From the NCBI RefSeq assembly GCF_021390535.1, contig NZ_JAJUXG010000014.1, positions 62,001-126,000 of the forward strand: DNA of 64,000 bases, in the 5' to 3' direction. This document shows, piece by piece, positions 18,339-26,595 of this stretch. Source of the stretch: Dyadobacter sp. CY312 (GTDB taxonomy: Bacteria; Bacteroidota; Bacteroidia; Cytophagales; Spirosomataceae). The notes under the pieces are model-generated. The model was not told the DNA's origin. It did no database searches and saw nothing but the letters and a program-made list of their open reading frames with translations. Numbering within the stretch: position 1 is the stretch's first letter; each line of letters begins with the position of its first letter. The position numbers and the translations under genes are program-made.

Positions 18339-18962
18339 ATGAAAGTATTCATCATAGACGACCACCCTATTGTGTTGGACGGACTAAAAAATCTGTTGAA
18401 CACAAGGGAAGAAATGCAGGTAACCGGCATGTACGACTTGGGCGAAACCATGCTTGCCGCGCTGGACGACAATGTTCCGGATGCGATGCTGATGGACATC
18501 AATTTACCGGATATCAATGGCATTGCGCTTTGCCAGAAAGTGAAGCAGAAATGTCCTTCTGTGAAGGTTGTGGCACTGAGCGTACACAACGAGAAAACGG
18601 TGATCATGGGCATGCTGCAAAGTGGTGCGAGTGCTTATGTGCTGAAAAATGCAATTGGTGAAGACATCATTTCCGCATTACACGCAGCCATGGATGGACA
18701 GATATACATGTGCCGCGGAACGCAAAAAGTACTCAGTAGCAATGAAGGCAGTGATTTGAAAGAAGTACCGCGCCTCACCCGCCGTGAAAAGGAAATTCTT
18801 CAGCTCATCGGTAAAGGATACACCACCCAACAAATAGCCGGAACACTTTTCATCAGCACGCATACCGTGGAAAGCCATCGTAAAAACCTGATGGAAAAAT
18901 TTGGCGTTCCCAATACCGCGACGGTGATTAAACTGGCAACGGACTTTGGGTTGATGAATTAG
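18339..18962 (+). CDS. NarL/FixJ-type response regulator
   Basis: 207 residues. Receiver domain (1-120) with the acidic pair in FIIDDHP, phosphoacceptor Asp in MLMDINLPD and the conserved Lys in YVLKNAI; LuxR-type HTH (about 142-205) with LTRREKEILQLIGKGYTTQQI. It begins 3 bp after the kinase gene, so the two form one two-component system ending the seven-gene operon. Control of its own operon through the palindrome at 11986 is plausible but not shown. Confidence 0.9.
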   Translation: MKVFIIDDHPIVLDGLKNLLNTREEMQVTGMYDLGETMLAALDDNVPDAMLMDINLPDINGIALCQKVKQKCPSVKVVALSVHNEKTVIMGMLQSGASAYVLKNAIGEDIISALHAAMDGQIYMCRGTQKVLSSNEGSDLKEVPRLTRREKEILQLIGKGYTTQQIAGTLFISTHTVESHRKNLMEKFGVPNTATVIKLATDFGLMN

Positions 18963-18993
18963 AGGAAATATTTGAAACAACCATTAGATCTGG

Positions 18994-19614
18994 TCATTTT
19001 TTGTGATCGAATAATAACATTTGATCACCAACAATATATCCCTGCCCTAACAGAGGAATTGTGTCAATTATATCATACTGTCCTCGACTCTTATTAAGCT
19101 TGCGAATAACAAAAGAATCGCATAGATAGGACTCTTCAAAATCTCTAAATTTCTTTGTTGCTAAACTAAGAGATTTTGGAGACAAATTTCTCGCCACAGA
19201 CATATGTGGCCTGCCATACTTGGTTTGCCACCCAAACAAATATTTTCGTCTGGTTTTGATCGTTAATTTCATATTAATATACCGGCCAGCTGCAATAATG
19301 GCTAGCGAAGAATTGGTCATTGGTTTTATAAAAAATGTCCCGCTCTTAGTAAAAGTGTCGTATCCAAAAAAACTTAGCTCGAATGGTTTTATTCCGGCGA
19401 GTATCCTGCGAAGTTCAGCCCTAATTTTTCCATAATTCTCCTCTGTTGCATAAAATAGAAACAAAGTCAAATGCGCTGCCGAATCTTGACTGCTGTACCA
19501 ATCTTGCAGATGTTCGCGAAGTTCATTTTTTATTACCCTTACCCTATGAATTATATCTAAGTTAGGACTAATGCCCAAAGCATAAAGCTGTAACATGCAT
19601 GTAGACGGATACAA
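18994..19614 (-). CDS. 2H phosphoesterase (2'-5' RNA ligase-like)
   Basis: 206 residues. Two HxT/S motifs separated by about 89 residues, AHLTLF (His 48) and PHMSVA (His 137), define the 2H phosphoesterase fold, whose members hydrolyse or ligate 2'-5' or cyclic phosphodiesters. Spacing and length fit the 2'-5' RNA ligase/LigT-like group. Start could also be the Met at residue 7. Single gene, convergent with the 18339 regulator; substrate unknown. Confidence 0.75.
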   Translation of the reverse strand: MYPSTCMLQLYALGISPNLDIIHRVRVIKNELREHLQDWYSSQDSAAHLTLFLFYATEENYGKIRAELRRILAGIKPFELSFFGYDTFTKSGTFFIKPMTNSSLAIIAAGRYINMKLTIKTRRKYLFGWQTKYGRPHMSVARNLSPKSLSLATKKFRDFEESYLCDSFVIRKLNKSRGQYDIIDTIPLLGQGYIVGDQMLLFDHKK

Positions 19615-19691
19615 GTATGAGAAACATGGTGGTCCAAATTAATAAAATTAAAAACCATAACTTGCATTCCAACCGGAAAGACTTATCTCCT

Positions 19692-21050
19692 CTACTTCAC
19701 CGCCGTCGGAATCGTCACTTCCTTACCGATCACCACGTTATCAAACACAATCTTTTCAGCATTGGTAAAGCTGATCCCGTTTGCACAGGAATCGATCCTG
19801 ACGTTGGTAAAATGAATATTGCTAACCTTTTTGGTTGGATAACCCTGTATTACCAGCCCGCCATTACTGGCCGTTTTGAATTTGAGATTTTCTACAAAAA
19901 CATTGCTGATATCCGTTGCATGACCTTCCCCTTCGCCATGGTAATTGGATGTAATAAAAACACCATCCTCAACATCGCCAAACTCGACGTCATTGACATA
20001 AATATCCTTAATGAAGCCACCCCGATCCGCATTCGATTTTAAGTAGATCCCTCGTTTACAGTAACCTCCGTAGGTACAGTTCTCAACGAAAACATTCTGC
20101 ACACCAGCAGACATTTCACTGCCTATCACCACGCCATGCAAACCTTTAAACCGGCAGTTCCTAATGATAATATTTTCAGAAGACAGTGCCGTTTTTCTGC
20201 CCTCATGATCACGTCCTGCTTTAATAGCTACGTTGTCGTCCGCATTATTGAAGTCGATATCTTCAATCAGAATATTTTTGGAGTATTCCGGATCGAAACC
20301 GTCGTTGTTTTTATTAAATGCATTAAACTTCACCTTCCTTGCGGTAATGTTCTGCGACTTCAAAAAATGGACAGACCAGAATGGAGAATTGGCAATGGTA
20401 ACACCCTCAACCAGAATATTTTCGCATTCAAAAAACTGTATTAACTGCGGGCGCAAAAAATGACCTTCGCCAAACAAACGATCCTTAACAGGCACATCTT
20501 CATGGTTCATTTTCCGGCTCAGTTGTTGTGCAGGTTTCTGGCTATCGTACCATTTACTAAAACCCTGCTTACCGTTTCCATCGATAATTCCTTCACCAAT
20601 GATTGCTACATTTTTAACCTGATAGGCATAAATCAACGGACTGTAATTGTGAATAAAAGTACCTTCCCAGCTGGTAGGCACCAATGGCAGATAGTCGGCA
20701 GCGTTGGTTCCAAAAACCAGTTTCGCTCCCTTTTGCAATTCAATACTGGTGTTATCAACGAAATGAATCGGACCATTCACAAGATAAATACCGGCAGGAA
20801 CAACGATCTTGCTCCCATTCTTCTCCTTGCTCAACTTCATCGCCTGATCAAAAGCAGGTTTGTTGTCGGCCAACGAATCTCCCTTCGCTCCAAATTCTGT
20901 CAGCAATATGACGTTTTCCGAAATCTTTGGAGCAACAATATTCTTTAAAATCTCATCCCGTTTCTCGGTTCTGGTCATTTGTTTGGATTCTGTGGATTTA
21001 CAAGAAATGAAACACATAGAAAGAAAGATGGCGGCGACGATAGGTTTCAT
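19692..21050 (-). CDS. GH28 polygalacturonase-like lipoprotein
   Basis: 452 residues from 21050, where a lipoprotein signal (MCFISCKST) begins. A right-handed beta-helix is evident from repeated short strands (NILVEGVTIANSPFW, NIIIRNCRFKGLHG). GH28 residues are recognisable: NNDGFDPEYSKN, the DD in NNADDNVAIKAG and the GRDHEG loop, followed by GVVIGSEMS. It likely cleaves or trims pectic galacturonans in the periplasm. An N-terminal pectate-lyase-type segment (EFGAKGDSLADNKPAFDQAM) is also typical. No pectin-utilisation partners are adjacent. Confidence 0.85.
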   Translation of the reverse strand: MKPIVAAIFLSMCFISCKSTESKQMTRTEKRDEILKNIVAPKISENVILLTEFGAKGDSLADNKPAFDQAMKLSKEKNGSKIVVPAGIYLVNGPIHFVDNTSIELQKGAKLVFGTNAADYLPLVPTSWEGTFIHNYSPLIYAYQVKNVAIIGEGIIDGNGKQGFSKWYDSQKPAQQLSRKMNHEDVPVKDRLFGEGHFLRPQLIQFFECENILVEGVTIANSPFWSVHFLKSQNITARKVKFNAFNKNNDGFDPEYSKNILIEDIDFNNADDNVAIKAGRDHEGRKTALSSENIIIRNCRFKGLHGVVIGSEMSAGVQNVFVENCTYGGYCKRGIYLKSNADRGGFIKDIYVNDVEFGDVEDGVFITSNYHGEGEGHATDISNVFVENLKFKTASNGGLVIQGYPTKKVSNIHFTNVRIDSCANGISFTNAEKIVFDNVVIGKEVTIPTAVK

Positions 21051-21271
21051 TATTATATTTATTATCAAATGGTTAACACTGATAAGAGAGCCGACATCAG
21101 GAAATTGCATCCATGTTTAGCGAAGTCCAAATCTCTTTTTGTGCCATAAGGATCACCTAAGGTTTGTCTACTTAATGTTGGTTAAGTATTTCTGTCATGA
21201 ACTTGGGATAAGTAGCTCGACTTTACTTGAACACAATTACGGGTGCCAAATCATTGGCATGCGATCAAACT

Positions 21272-21886
21272 TTAAGACCCAGCTAACCTACTTTTCAGAG
21301 CCTTTACTTCATTCTCTAAATGTTTTATGTATTCGCTCTGCTCCTGCAACAGTGGTTCTATTTCCTGTTCCGTGTACCTTGGCGTAATGTGCTGAGGACA
21401 ATTCCAGTCATATGCCTTGATATGAAAAATGAGCATCCTTTCCGGACGGAATTTGTAGTCTTCCGGTTTTAGAAGCTCATAAAGATCAGGATTGTCTCTG
21501 ATCTCTATAACTTCGGCCTGTGCATAAATCTTCAATCTGGCCTGCATCGGATAGGACACCAGAATAAGCGACACCCTCGGATTTTGGGCGATGTTACCAA
21601 CGGAGATGTATTGGCGGTTTCCCCTAAAATCAACAATTCCAATAGTCTGGTTGTCAATAATTTTAACAAAACCTTTGGGGCCGCCACGATGCTGGATATA
21701 TGGAAAGTCGTTATCCCCATACGAAGCCATGTAAAAGCTGTCCATCTGACCAACGAAACCTGCTTCCACCGCTGTCAAACCTTCCCTGAAACTCATTTTC
21801 TCCACCCGCTCGTAGGTATTGCGACTCCCCATCCTTTCCTGAATGGCCTTGATCCCTTCGGTAAATGCAAGTTTTGAGTAGTTCAT
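21272..21886 (-). CDS. Pyridoxamine 5'-phosphate oxidase family (FMN-binding split barrel) protein
   Basis: 204 residues from the Met at 21886 (an upstream Met at 21916 is possible). The central part has the split-barrel pattern: FVGQMDSFYMASYG, GFVKIIDNQTIGIVDFRGNRQYISVGNI and RVSLILVSYPMQARLKIYAQAEVI, typical of PPOX-type FMN-binding proteins. The Pro/Tyr-rich segment AYDWNCPQHITPRY near the C-terminus is seen in a broad-specificity subgroup. It lies 31 bp downstream of the GAPDH gene and may be cotranscribed with it. Confidence 0.85.
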   Translation of the reverse strand: MNYSKLAFTEGIKAIQERMGSRNTYERVEKMSFREGLTAVEAGFVGQMDSFYMASYGDNDFPYIQHRGGPKGFVKIIDNQTIGIVDFRGNRQYISVGNIAQNPRVSLILVSYPMQARLKIYAQAEVIEIRDNPDLYELLKPEDYKFRPERMLIFHIKAYDWNCPQHITPRYTEQEIEPLLQEQSEYIKHLENEVKALKSRLAGS

Positions 21887-21917
21887 GGCAATCGTATTTA
21901 GGTTGGCGTTGTTCACT

Positions 21918-22901
21918 TTAAAGCGACTGAATTTGTCGGATCATTTGGCTGGTGAATCCCCATTCGTTGTCGTACCAGGCCATCACTTTTACGAGGTCAC
22001 CGTCAACAACACGCGTCATTTCCAAATCGACCGTTGCGGCAAAAGAACTTTTGGCAATATCAGAAGACACGAGCGGCTCGTCAGTGACAGCAACGACTTT
22101 CTCATACCGCTCCGCTGCTGCCTCTTCGGTAAGAATCTGATTGATTTCTTCAACCGTCGTCGGGCGCTCGGCGATAAAAGTAATGTCGGAAATCGAACCG
22201 ATCGTAACCGGCACCCTCACCGCTATACCATCAAACTTGCCTGCATATTGTGGCAATGCCTTGGTCGTCGCAATGGCTGCACCCGTAGCTGCCGGAGCAA
22301 GGTTAATCGCGGCTGCACGTCCCATCCGAGGCTCTCTTTTGGAAGGCGCATCCACCAGTGTTTGCGAAGCGGTGTAGGCGTGTGTGGTATTCAAAATTGC
22401 TTTTTTGATACCAAGCCTGCGACCAAGAATTTCAATTACGGGACTGATGCTGTTGGTGGTACAACTTGCACAGGAGAAAATCGAAACTTTTCCTTCCTCG
22501 GTATTTACGCCGTGTACCACAGTCGGCGTATCCTTTGTCGGTCCTGAAATAACCACAAATTTTGCACCGGAATTAATGTGTTTTTCGGCATCCGCATTGT
22601 TGGTAAAAAAGCCTGTACTTTCAATCACCACATCCACACCCAGCGATTTCCATGGCAAATTCTCAATTTCTCTGATGCTGTGGTATTTTACCGGCTTGCC
22701 ATCCACAATGATCGTATCACCTTCTACCTTCACTTCCTTTTCATATTTCCCGTAGTTGCTATCGTATTTGAGCAGATAGGCAGCGTTTTCAATGCTCATC
22801 AGGTCATTGACACCTACGAGTTCCAGGTCATTGTTTTCAAAAATGATTTTTAAAGCGGTACGTCCGATACGTCCAAATCCGTTAATTGCTATTTTTTTCA
22901 T
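21918..22901 (-). CDS. gap: Type I glyceraldehyde-3-phosphate dehydrogenase
   Basis: 327 residues. Converts glyceraldehyde 3-phosphate, phosphate and NAD+ to 1,3-bisphosphoglycerate. Seen: nucleotide-binding INGFGRIGR at the N-terminus, catalytic Cys in FSCASCTTNSISP (about residue 150), the His in LNTTHAYTASQ (about 175) and the C-terminal WYDNEWGF. Complete length. An isolated gene here without other glycolytic genes, so it may be one of several paralogues. Divergent arrangement is absent: the AraC gene upstream reads the same way. Confidence 0.95.
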   Translation of the reverse strand: MKKIAINGFGRIGRTALKIIFENNDLELVGVNDLMSIENAAYLLKYDSNYGKYEKEVKVEGDTIIVDGKPVKYHSIREIENLPWKSLGVDVVIESTGFFTNNADAEKHINSGAKFVVISGPTKDTPTVVHGVNTEEGKVSIFSCASCTTNSISPVIEILGRRLGIKKAILNTTHAYTASQTLVDAPSKREPRMGRAAAINLAPAATGAAIATTKALPQYAGKFDGIAVRVPVTIGSISDITFIAERPTTVEEINQILTEEAAAERYEKVVAVTDEPLVSSDIAKSSFAATVDLEMTRVVDGDLVKVMAWYDNEWGFTSQMIRQIQSL

Positions 22902-23005
22902 GATACTGTTTTGAGTAAAAAATCCTGTTGATTTAATGACTCAAATTTGCACCATATCCTAGTGGCTTTGTTAGGCAATAATTCCCGTTCAGTTGGCAAT
23001 ATTTC

Positions 23006-23851
23006 CTATTGTAGCAACGGCTGCTCCTGTTTCTCGCGGTAATGCCCGGGAGAAACTCCCTCCTTGCTCTTAAAGAAGCGGCTGAAAGTTTGAATATCCT
23101 CGTAACCCAGTTCATAAGCAATTTCCTTAATCGACAGATTGCTGTAATTTATCTGTCGCCTGGCATGCGTCATAATCCGGTCGTGGATAATGTTTAATGG
23201 TGTTCGGGATGAAACAAGTGCAAAGAGATTGGAAAGTGTTTTTGGTGATTTGTTAAGCTGAGAAGCATAGAATGCCACGTTGTGATGAGAAGCAAAATAC
23301 TTATCGACCAGATAATTAAATTCCCGCACAATTTCACCCTGGGTTCTGTCGAGTTTGTTTAAGTTGTTGGATTGTCTCAATATCCTTACCGAAAGTATCA
23401 GCATGCGTTTCAACATGGCTTGCAACATATCCTGCTGCAAAATATCCGCTTTGCTCATCTCTGACCTGAAAATTTCCCAGGAAAGCTCAAAGTCCCGAAT
23501 CCTGGTTTGGTCCACCGTAATGACAGGCACACCTGCGGCACCAAAGAACAAAAGCCCCTTACTGCCTACTTCATTGTCATGATTGACAACACAGTAGAAC
23601 GGCTGATTAAACCTGACCATCCTGGCAGCTTCAATTTCTATATAATCAACCCTGTGAAATTCTGTCAGGAAAATGATCTGGTTTTTGCCAAGCTGAAAAT
23701 GAACCTTGTCAATGGTGATGTCCATCCGGTCGGCGACATTCCAGATGAATGTCATGTCTGTTTCGCGCACATTGCAAACTACCGGACTATCCTCCGGACC
23801 TAACTCATAAAGACCCAGGATTTCGTTCGAATTTTCAAAAATCATAAACAC
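23006..23851 (-). CDS. AraC family transcriptional regulator
   Basis: 281 residues. N-terminal cupin-like sensor (1-130), C-terminal double HTH (about 180-275) with LSIKEIAYELGYEDIQTFSRFFKSKEGVSPGHYR, a clear second AraC helix-turn-helix. Located 104 bp upstream of gap on the same strand; a regulatory link to gap or the PPOX gene is possible but unsupported. Confidence 0.9.
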   Translation of the reverse strand: MFMIFENSNEILGLYELGPEDSPVVCNVRETDMTFIWNVADRMDITIDKVHFQLGKNQIIFLTEFHRVDYIEIEAARMVRFNQPFYCVVNHDNEVGSKGLLFFGAAGVPVITVDQTRIRDFELSWEIFRSEMSKADILQQDMLQAMLKRMLILSVRILRQSNNLNKLDRTQGEIVREFNYLVDKYFASHHNVAFYASQLNKSPKTLSNLFALVSSRTPLNIIHDRIMTHARRQINYSNLSIKEIAYELGYEDIQTFSRFFKSKEGVSPGHYREKQEQPLLQ

Positions 23852-24107
23852 TTTTTTGTATCAAAAATAGACTAGTATATTGACATATCAAGGAGATGAC
23901 AGAGTTGGAATAAATCCGGACTTCGCAAAAACCTCATTGGTCTTTCATGTGACAAACACATTGTAGGTGTATCTGGACGTATTTTACTCTACCTTTTCAT
24001 GTTTGGATATTAGCCTTCGATGTAACCACTAAACCTTTTGTAAATAAAAATTATCAGCTTAGGTATATTTTTATGTTCTTGAAAACCTGTTCAAATCAAG
24101 CCTGACT

Positions 24108-24284
24108 ATGTCACAACTTATAACCTGCCGAACCTGCAAACAGCAAGTATCATACAATGCCAAATTTTGTCCCAATTGCGGAGAAAGAGAACCCAGCGCA
24201 TTTGTGTATAAATGGAGCACGATCATTTTTGCCATTCTCTTTTTGATTCTGGTGATTTACGGGATCTACACGTTCGCATTCTAG
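24108..24284 (+). CDS. 58-residue zinc-ribbon membrane protein
   Basis: A short frame starting at ATG 24108. It has one zinc ribbon (CRTCKQQVSYNAKFCPNC, residues 7-24), a short basic linker and one C-terminal transmembrane helix (about 37-56, TIIFAILFLILVIYGIY). Zinc ribbon plus a lone helix is a recurrent tiny-protein layout in Bacteroidota with no assigned function. The stop at 24282 is followed almost directly by the dehydrogenase relic. Confidence 0.65.
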   Translation: MSQLITCRTCKQQVSYNAKFCPNCGEREPSAFVYKWSTIIFAILFLILVIYGIYTFAF

Positions 24285-24289
24285 GTCTG

Positions 24290-24504
24290 TCAACTTCTTA
24301 GATACAGATATTTCCAATTCCGTGAATAATGGCATAACAGCCGAGGAAGCAAATAATGCGGAAATCCTTTTGTCTGATGGTTACAAAATCGAGCCGGTAG
24401 CAAAGGGTTCCACTTACCCGACAGGCTGTGAAACAGGTGGCCCGGGCCCGCATGTGATAGAAGCGGGTTACAGCTGCGGTGAAGAATGGACGGAGCCCTG
24501 GTTT
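24290..24504 (+). pseudogene. N-terminal relic of a PQQ-type sugar (glucose/sorbosone) dehydrogenase
   Basis: An open frame without a convincing start reads NNGITAEEANNAEILLSDGY, then KIEPVAKGSTYPTG, then HVIEAGYSCGEEWTEP. This is the N-terminal pattern of soluble sugar/sorbosone dehydrogenases (LPxGYKIEPVAxGLTYPTG ... VIEAGYSYGE ... TEPRLL). The intervening strand is shortened and the match stops at about 24504, where the opposite-strand DUF421 relic begins. A C-terminal relic of the same family lies at 32504-32665. Confidence 0.55.
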
Positions 24505-24805
24505 ATGAACGATGCCATCTTTTACGAGCACCTGCACTTCTTCCTGACTGACTTTTTCAAATTTGCCGCTTTTATATTCGGCCAGGTTGAGACCCTTCCG
24601 AAACACCAACGCACAAACCAAAATCATAATACCGAGCAACACGCCAAGTTAAGAAATCTGCATTGCCTTTGAAACAATTGCCCCGGGTGTCACCATTACC
24701 TCCAGTTAGACCCCATCCGCTTCCCCGTCATCCTTACGACGATCAGTAAGGCCATGTACACAATGGAAGTTTGCGTCAGTACTTCTAGCAGAAACTCCGG
24801 CAGTG
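24505..24805 (-). pseudogene. N-terminal relic of a DUF421 (YetF-like) membrane protein
   Basis: Reading leftward, two pieces in different frames resemble a DUF421 protein: an N-terminal helix ending in IVYMALLIVVRMTGKRMG (near 24790-24710), then after a gap GIMILVCALVFRKGLNLAEY and EEVQVLVKDGIVHKPGLR (24640-24505), the region before the conserved LR. Homology ends there, against the dehydrogenase relic. The rest of a DUF421 domain is recognisable at 51430-51640 on the same strand. Confidence 0.5.
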
Positions 24806-25215
24806 CCTCCCCAAATAGTATTCGCTTCCAGTCCCAGGGGGATTAAAATCTTCTTTTTTTATAATTTTTAAAGACAAGACGTAATTCGTGAAGTTGCTTC
24901 CATCATTTACGCATACCCGGCGGCGACCAAACCTGGCGATAATGCGGCTGATTCTGCACAGAAGAAAATAGTATCTGATCATAATTTAACTTTCCTTTTG
25001 GAAACTGCTATCCAAAGTAAAGTAATTTTACACTAGCTTTGTACACAGTCAATTCAATTTTAGAATAAGTACAAAACGGAACACACGGCTTAATAAATAC
25101 CAGGTTCTGAGCACGTATGCATCATTCATGTCCTGATATTTTCAAAATCACCACAACGATTTGTTCCGATTACCATCCCGGTTTAAATCGGTGGCTTAAT
25201 AAATAAAACAGAAGT
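24806..25215. other. Spacer upstream of the flavin monooxygenase gene
   Basis: No coding remnant recognised. A TAGCTTTG -7-type box at 25034-25041 fits the Bacteroidota consensus TAnnTTTG and would give a leader of about 165 nt for the 25216 gene. Confidence 0.45.
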
Positions 25216-26565
25216 ATGACAAACAAGTATTCAACCTCCGGCAAACAGATGCTGCTCGGCCTGCATCTGGGCAACGGATACGGATCACAACCGGGAGCCT
25301 GGCGTATGCCGGGAGTAGATCCGGAAAGTTACACCAGCTTTGATGCCCGTGTGAAGCAGGCGCAGGCGGCAGAGCGCGGTAAATTTCAATTTATATTTTT
25401 ACCTGATGGTCCCGGTGCGATCATGTCCGATATCGGTACGGAATCACCCGGTTTTAATCTCGATGTGATGATGACCCTGGCTGCGGTGGCACGCGAAACG
25501 AGTCGTATAGGTTTGGTTGCCACCGGGTCTACCACCTTTAACGAACCTTTCAATCTGGCCAGGCAATTCAAGGCGCTCGATATCATGAGCCACGGCCGGG
25601 CAGGCTGGAACGCCATCACATCAAGCGGCGAGGATGTTGCTGCAAATTATGGAAGAAAAATTCCTTCAAGCGAAGACCGCTATGGCCGTGCCCACGAAGT
25701 TATCCAACTGATCCAGGCTCTTTGGGGAAGCTGGGGAAAAGACGCCTGGGTACACGATCAGCAAAGCGGCCAGTTTGCAAAGAAAAATCAGATCCTTCCC
25801 ATCAACTTGCAAGGAAAATACGTCGGTTCACGTGGACCTCTCTACATCCCGCCATCCGAGCAGGGACAACCTATTATCTTTCACGCGGGTGGTAGCCCCA
25901 ATGCACACGAACTGGCCGGGCGTTTTGCCAATGCGGTGATCGGCGCGGCATTTTCCATTGAAGATGCCCGTGCGCAACGTAACGCATTCAGAGAGGCTGC
26001 CAAACGTTACGGCCGCGATCCGGATGAGATAAAATACATTCCCGGACTAATGACCACCATTGCAAAGGACAGGCGCACAGCACTCGACCGACGGATTCAG
26101 CTAACCGGGCATACGTTTCGCCAAAGGGTGAGCTACCTCCAGCAAATGTTGGGCACACCGCTTGATGTGAACCGGCTCGATGAACCCCTATCCAAAGATC
26201 AGCTGGCTGATGCCCGTCCATCGCGCTACGACCCACGCTCGGTCAACGCTTTAAGGATTGCAAAGCAGGGATGGAGCCTGAAAGACATTCTGGCTCACGG
26301 GGTGATCGATTATCATCCTGTGATTGTGGGGCCGGGGATAGAAGCCGCGGATCATATGCAACAGTGGTTTGAAGCTGGTGCGGCTGATGGCTTCTGGATT
26401 TCGGCAGACGTGAACGCAGACGGGATTGATGCCTTTGCAGATGAAGTGGTCCCGATCCTGCAAGCGCGAGGACTATTCCATCAGGATTACGAGGGAAAAA
26501 CCCTGCGTGAACACCTCGGCGCACCGGATCAGTATGGAATTGATCCCCGTGTCACAAACAATTAG
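25216..26565 (+). CDS. LLM-class flavin-dependent monooxygenase (NtaA/SnaA/DszA family)
   Basis: 449 residues. Bacterial-luciferase fold of the NtaA/DszA branch: QAAERGKFQFIFLPDG near residue 55, ALDIMSHGRAGWNAITSSG (about 116-134), GRAHEVIQLIQALWGSW and the C-terminal DGFWISADVN. These FMNH2-dependent enzymes oxidise sulfur, nitrogen or chelating compounds such as sulfones and NTA; the substrate cannot be told. It is 30 bp before a coenzyme-F420:NADP-reductase-like gene, likely the same transcript. Confidence 0.88.
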   Translation: MTNKYSTSGKQMLLGLHLGNGYGSQPGAWRMPGVDPESYTSFDARVKQAQAAERGKFQFIFLPDGPGAIMSDIGTESPGFNLDVMMTLAAVARETSRIGLVATGSTTFNEPFNLARQFKALDIMSHGRAGWNAITSSGEDVAANYGRKIPSSEDRYGRAHEVIQLIQALWGSWGKDAWVHDQQSGQFAKKNQILPINLQGKYVGSRGPLYIPPSEQGQPIIFHAGGSPNAHELAGRFANAVIGAAFSIEDARAQRNAFREAAKRYGRDPDEIKYIPGLMTTIAKDRRTALDRRIQLTGHTFRQRVSYLQQMLGTPLDVNRLDEPLSKDQLADARPSRYDPRSVNALRIAKQGWSLKDILAHGVIDYHPVIVGPGIEAADHMQQWFEAGAADGFWISADVNADGIDAFADEVVPILQARGLFHQDYEGKTLREHLGAPDQYGIDPRVTNN

Positions 26566-26595
26566 AAAAGAAAAAGCAAATCAAATACAACAATC

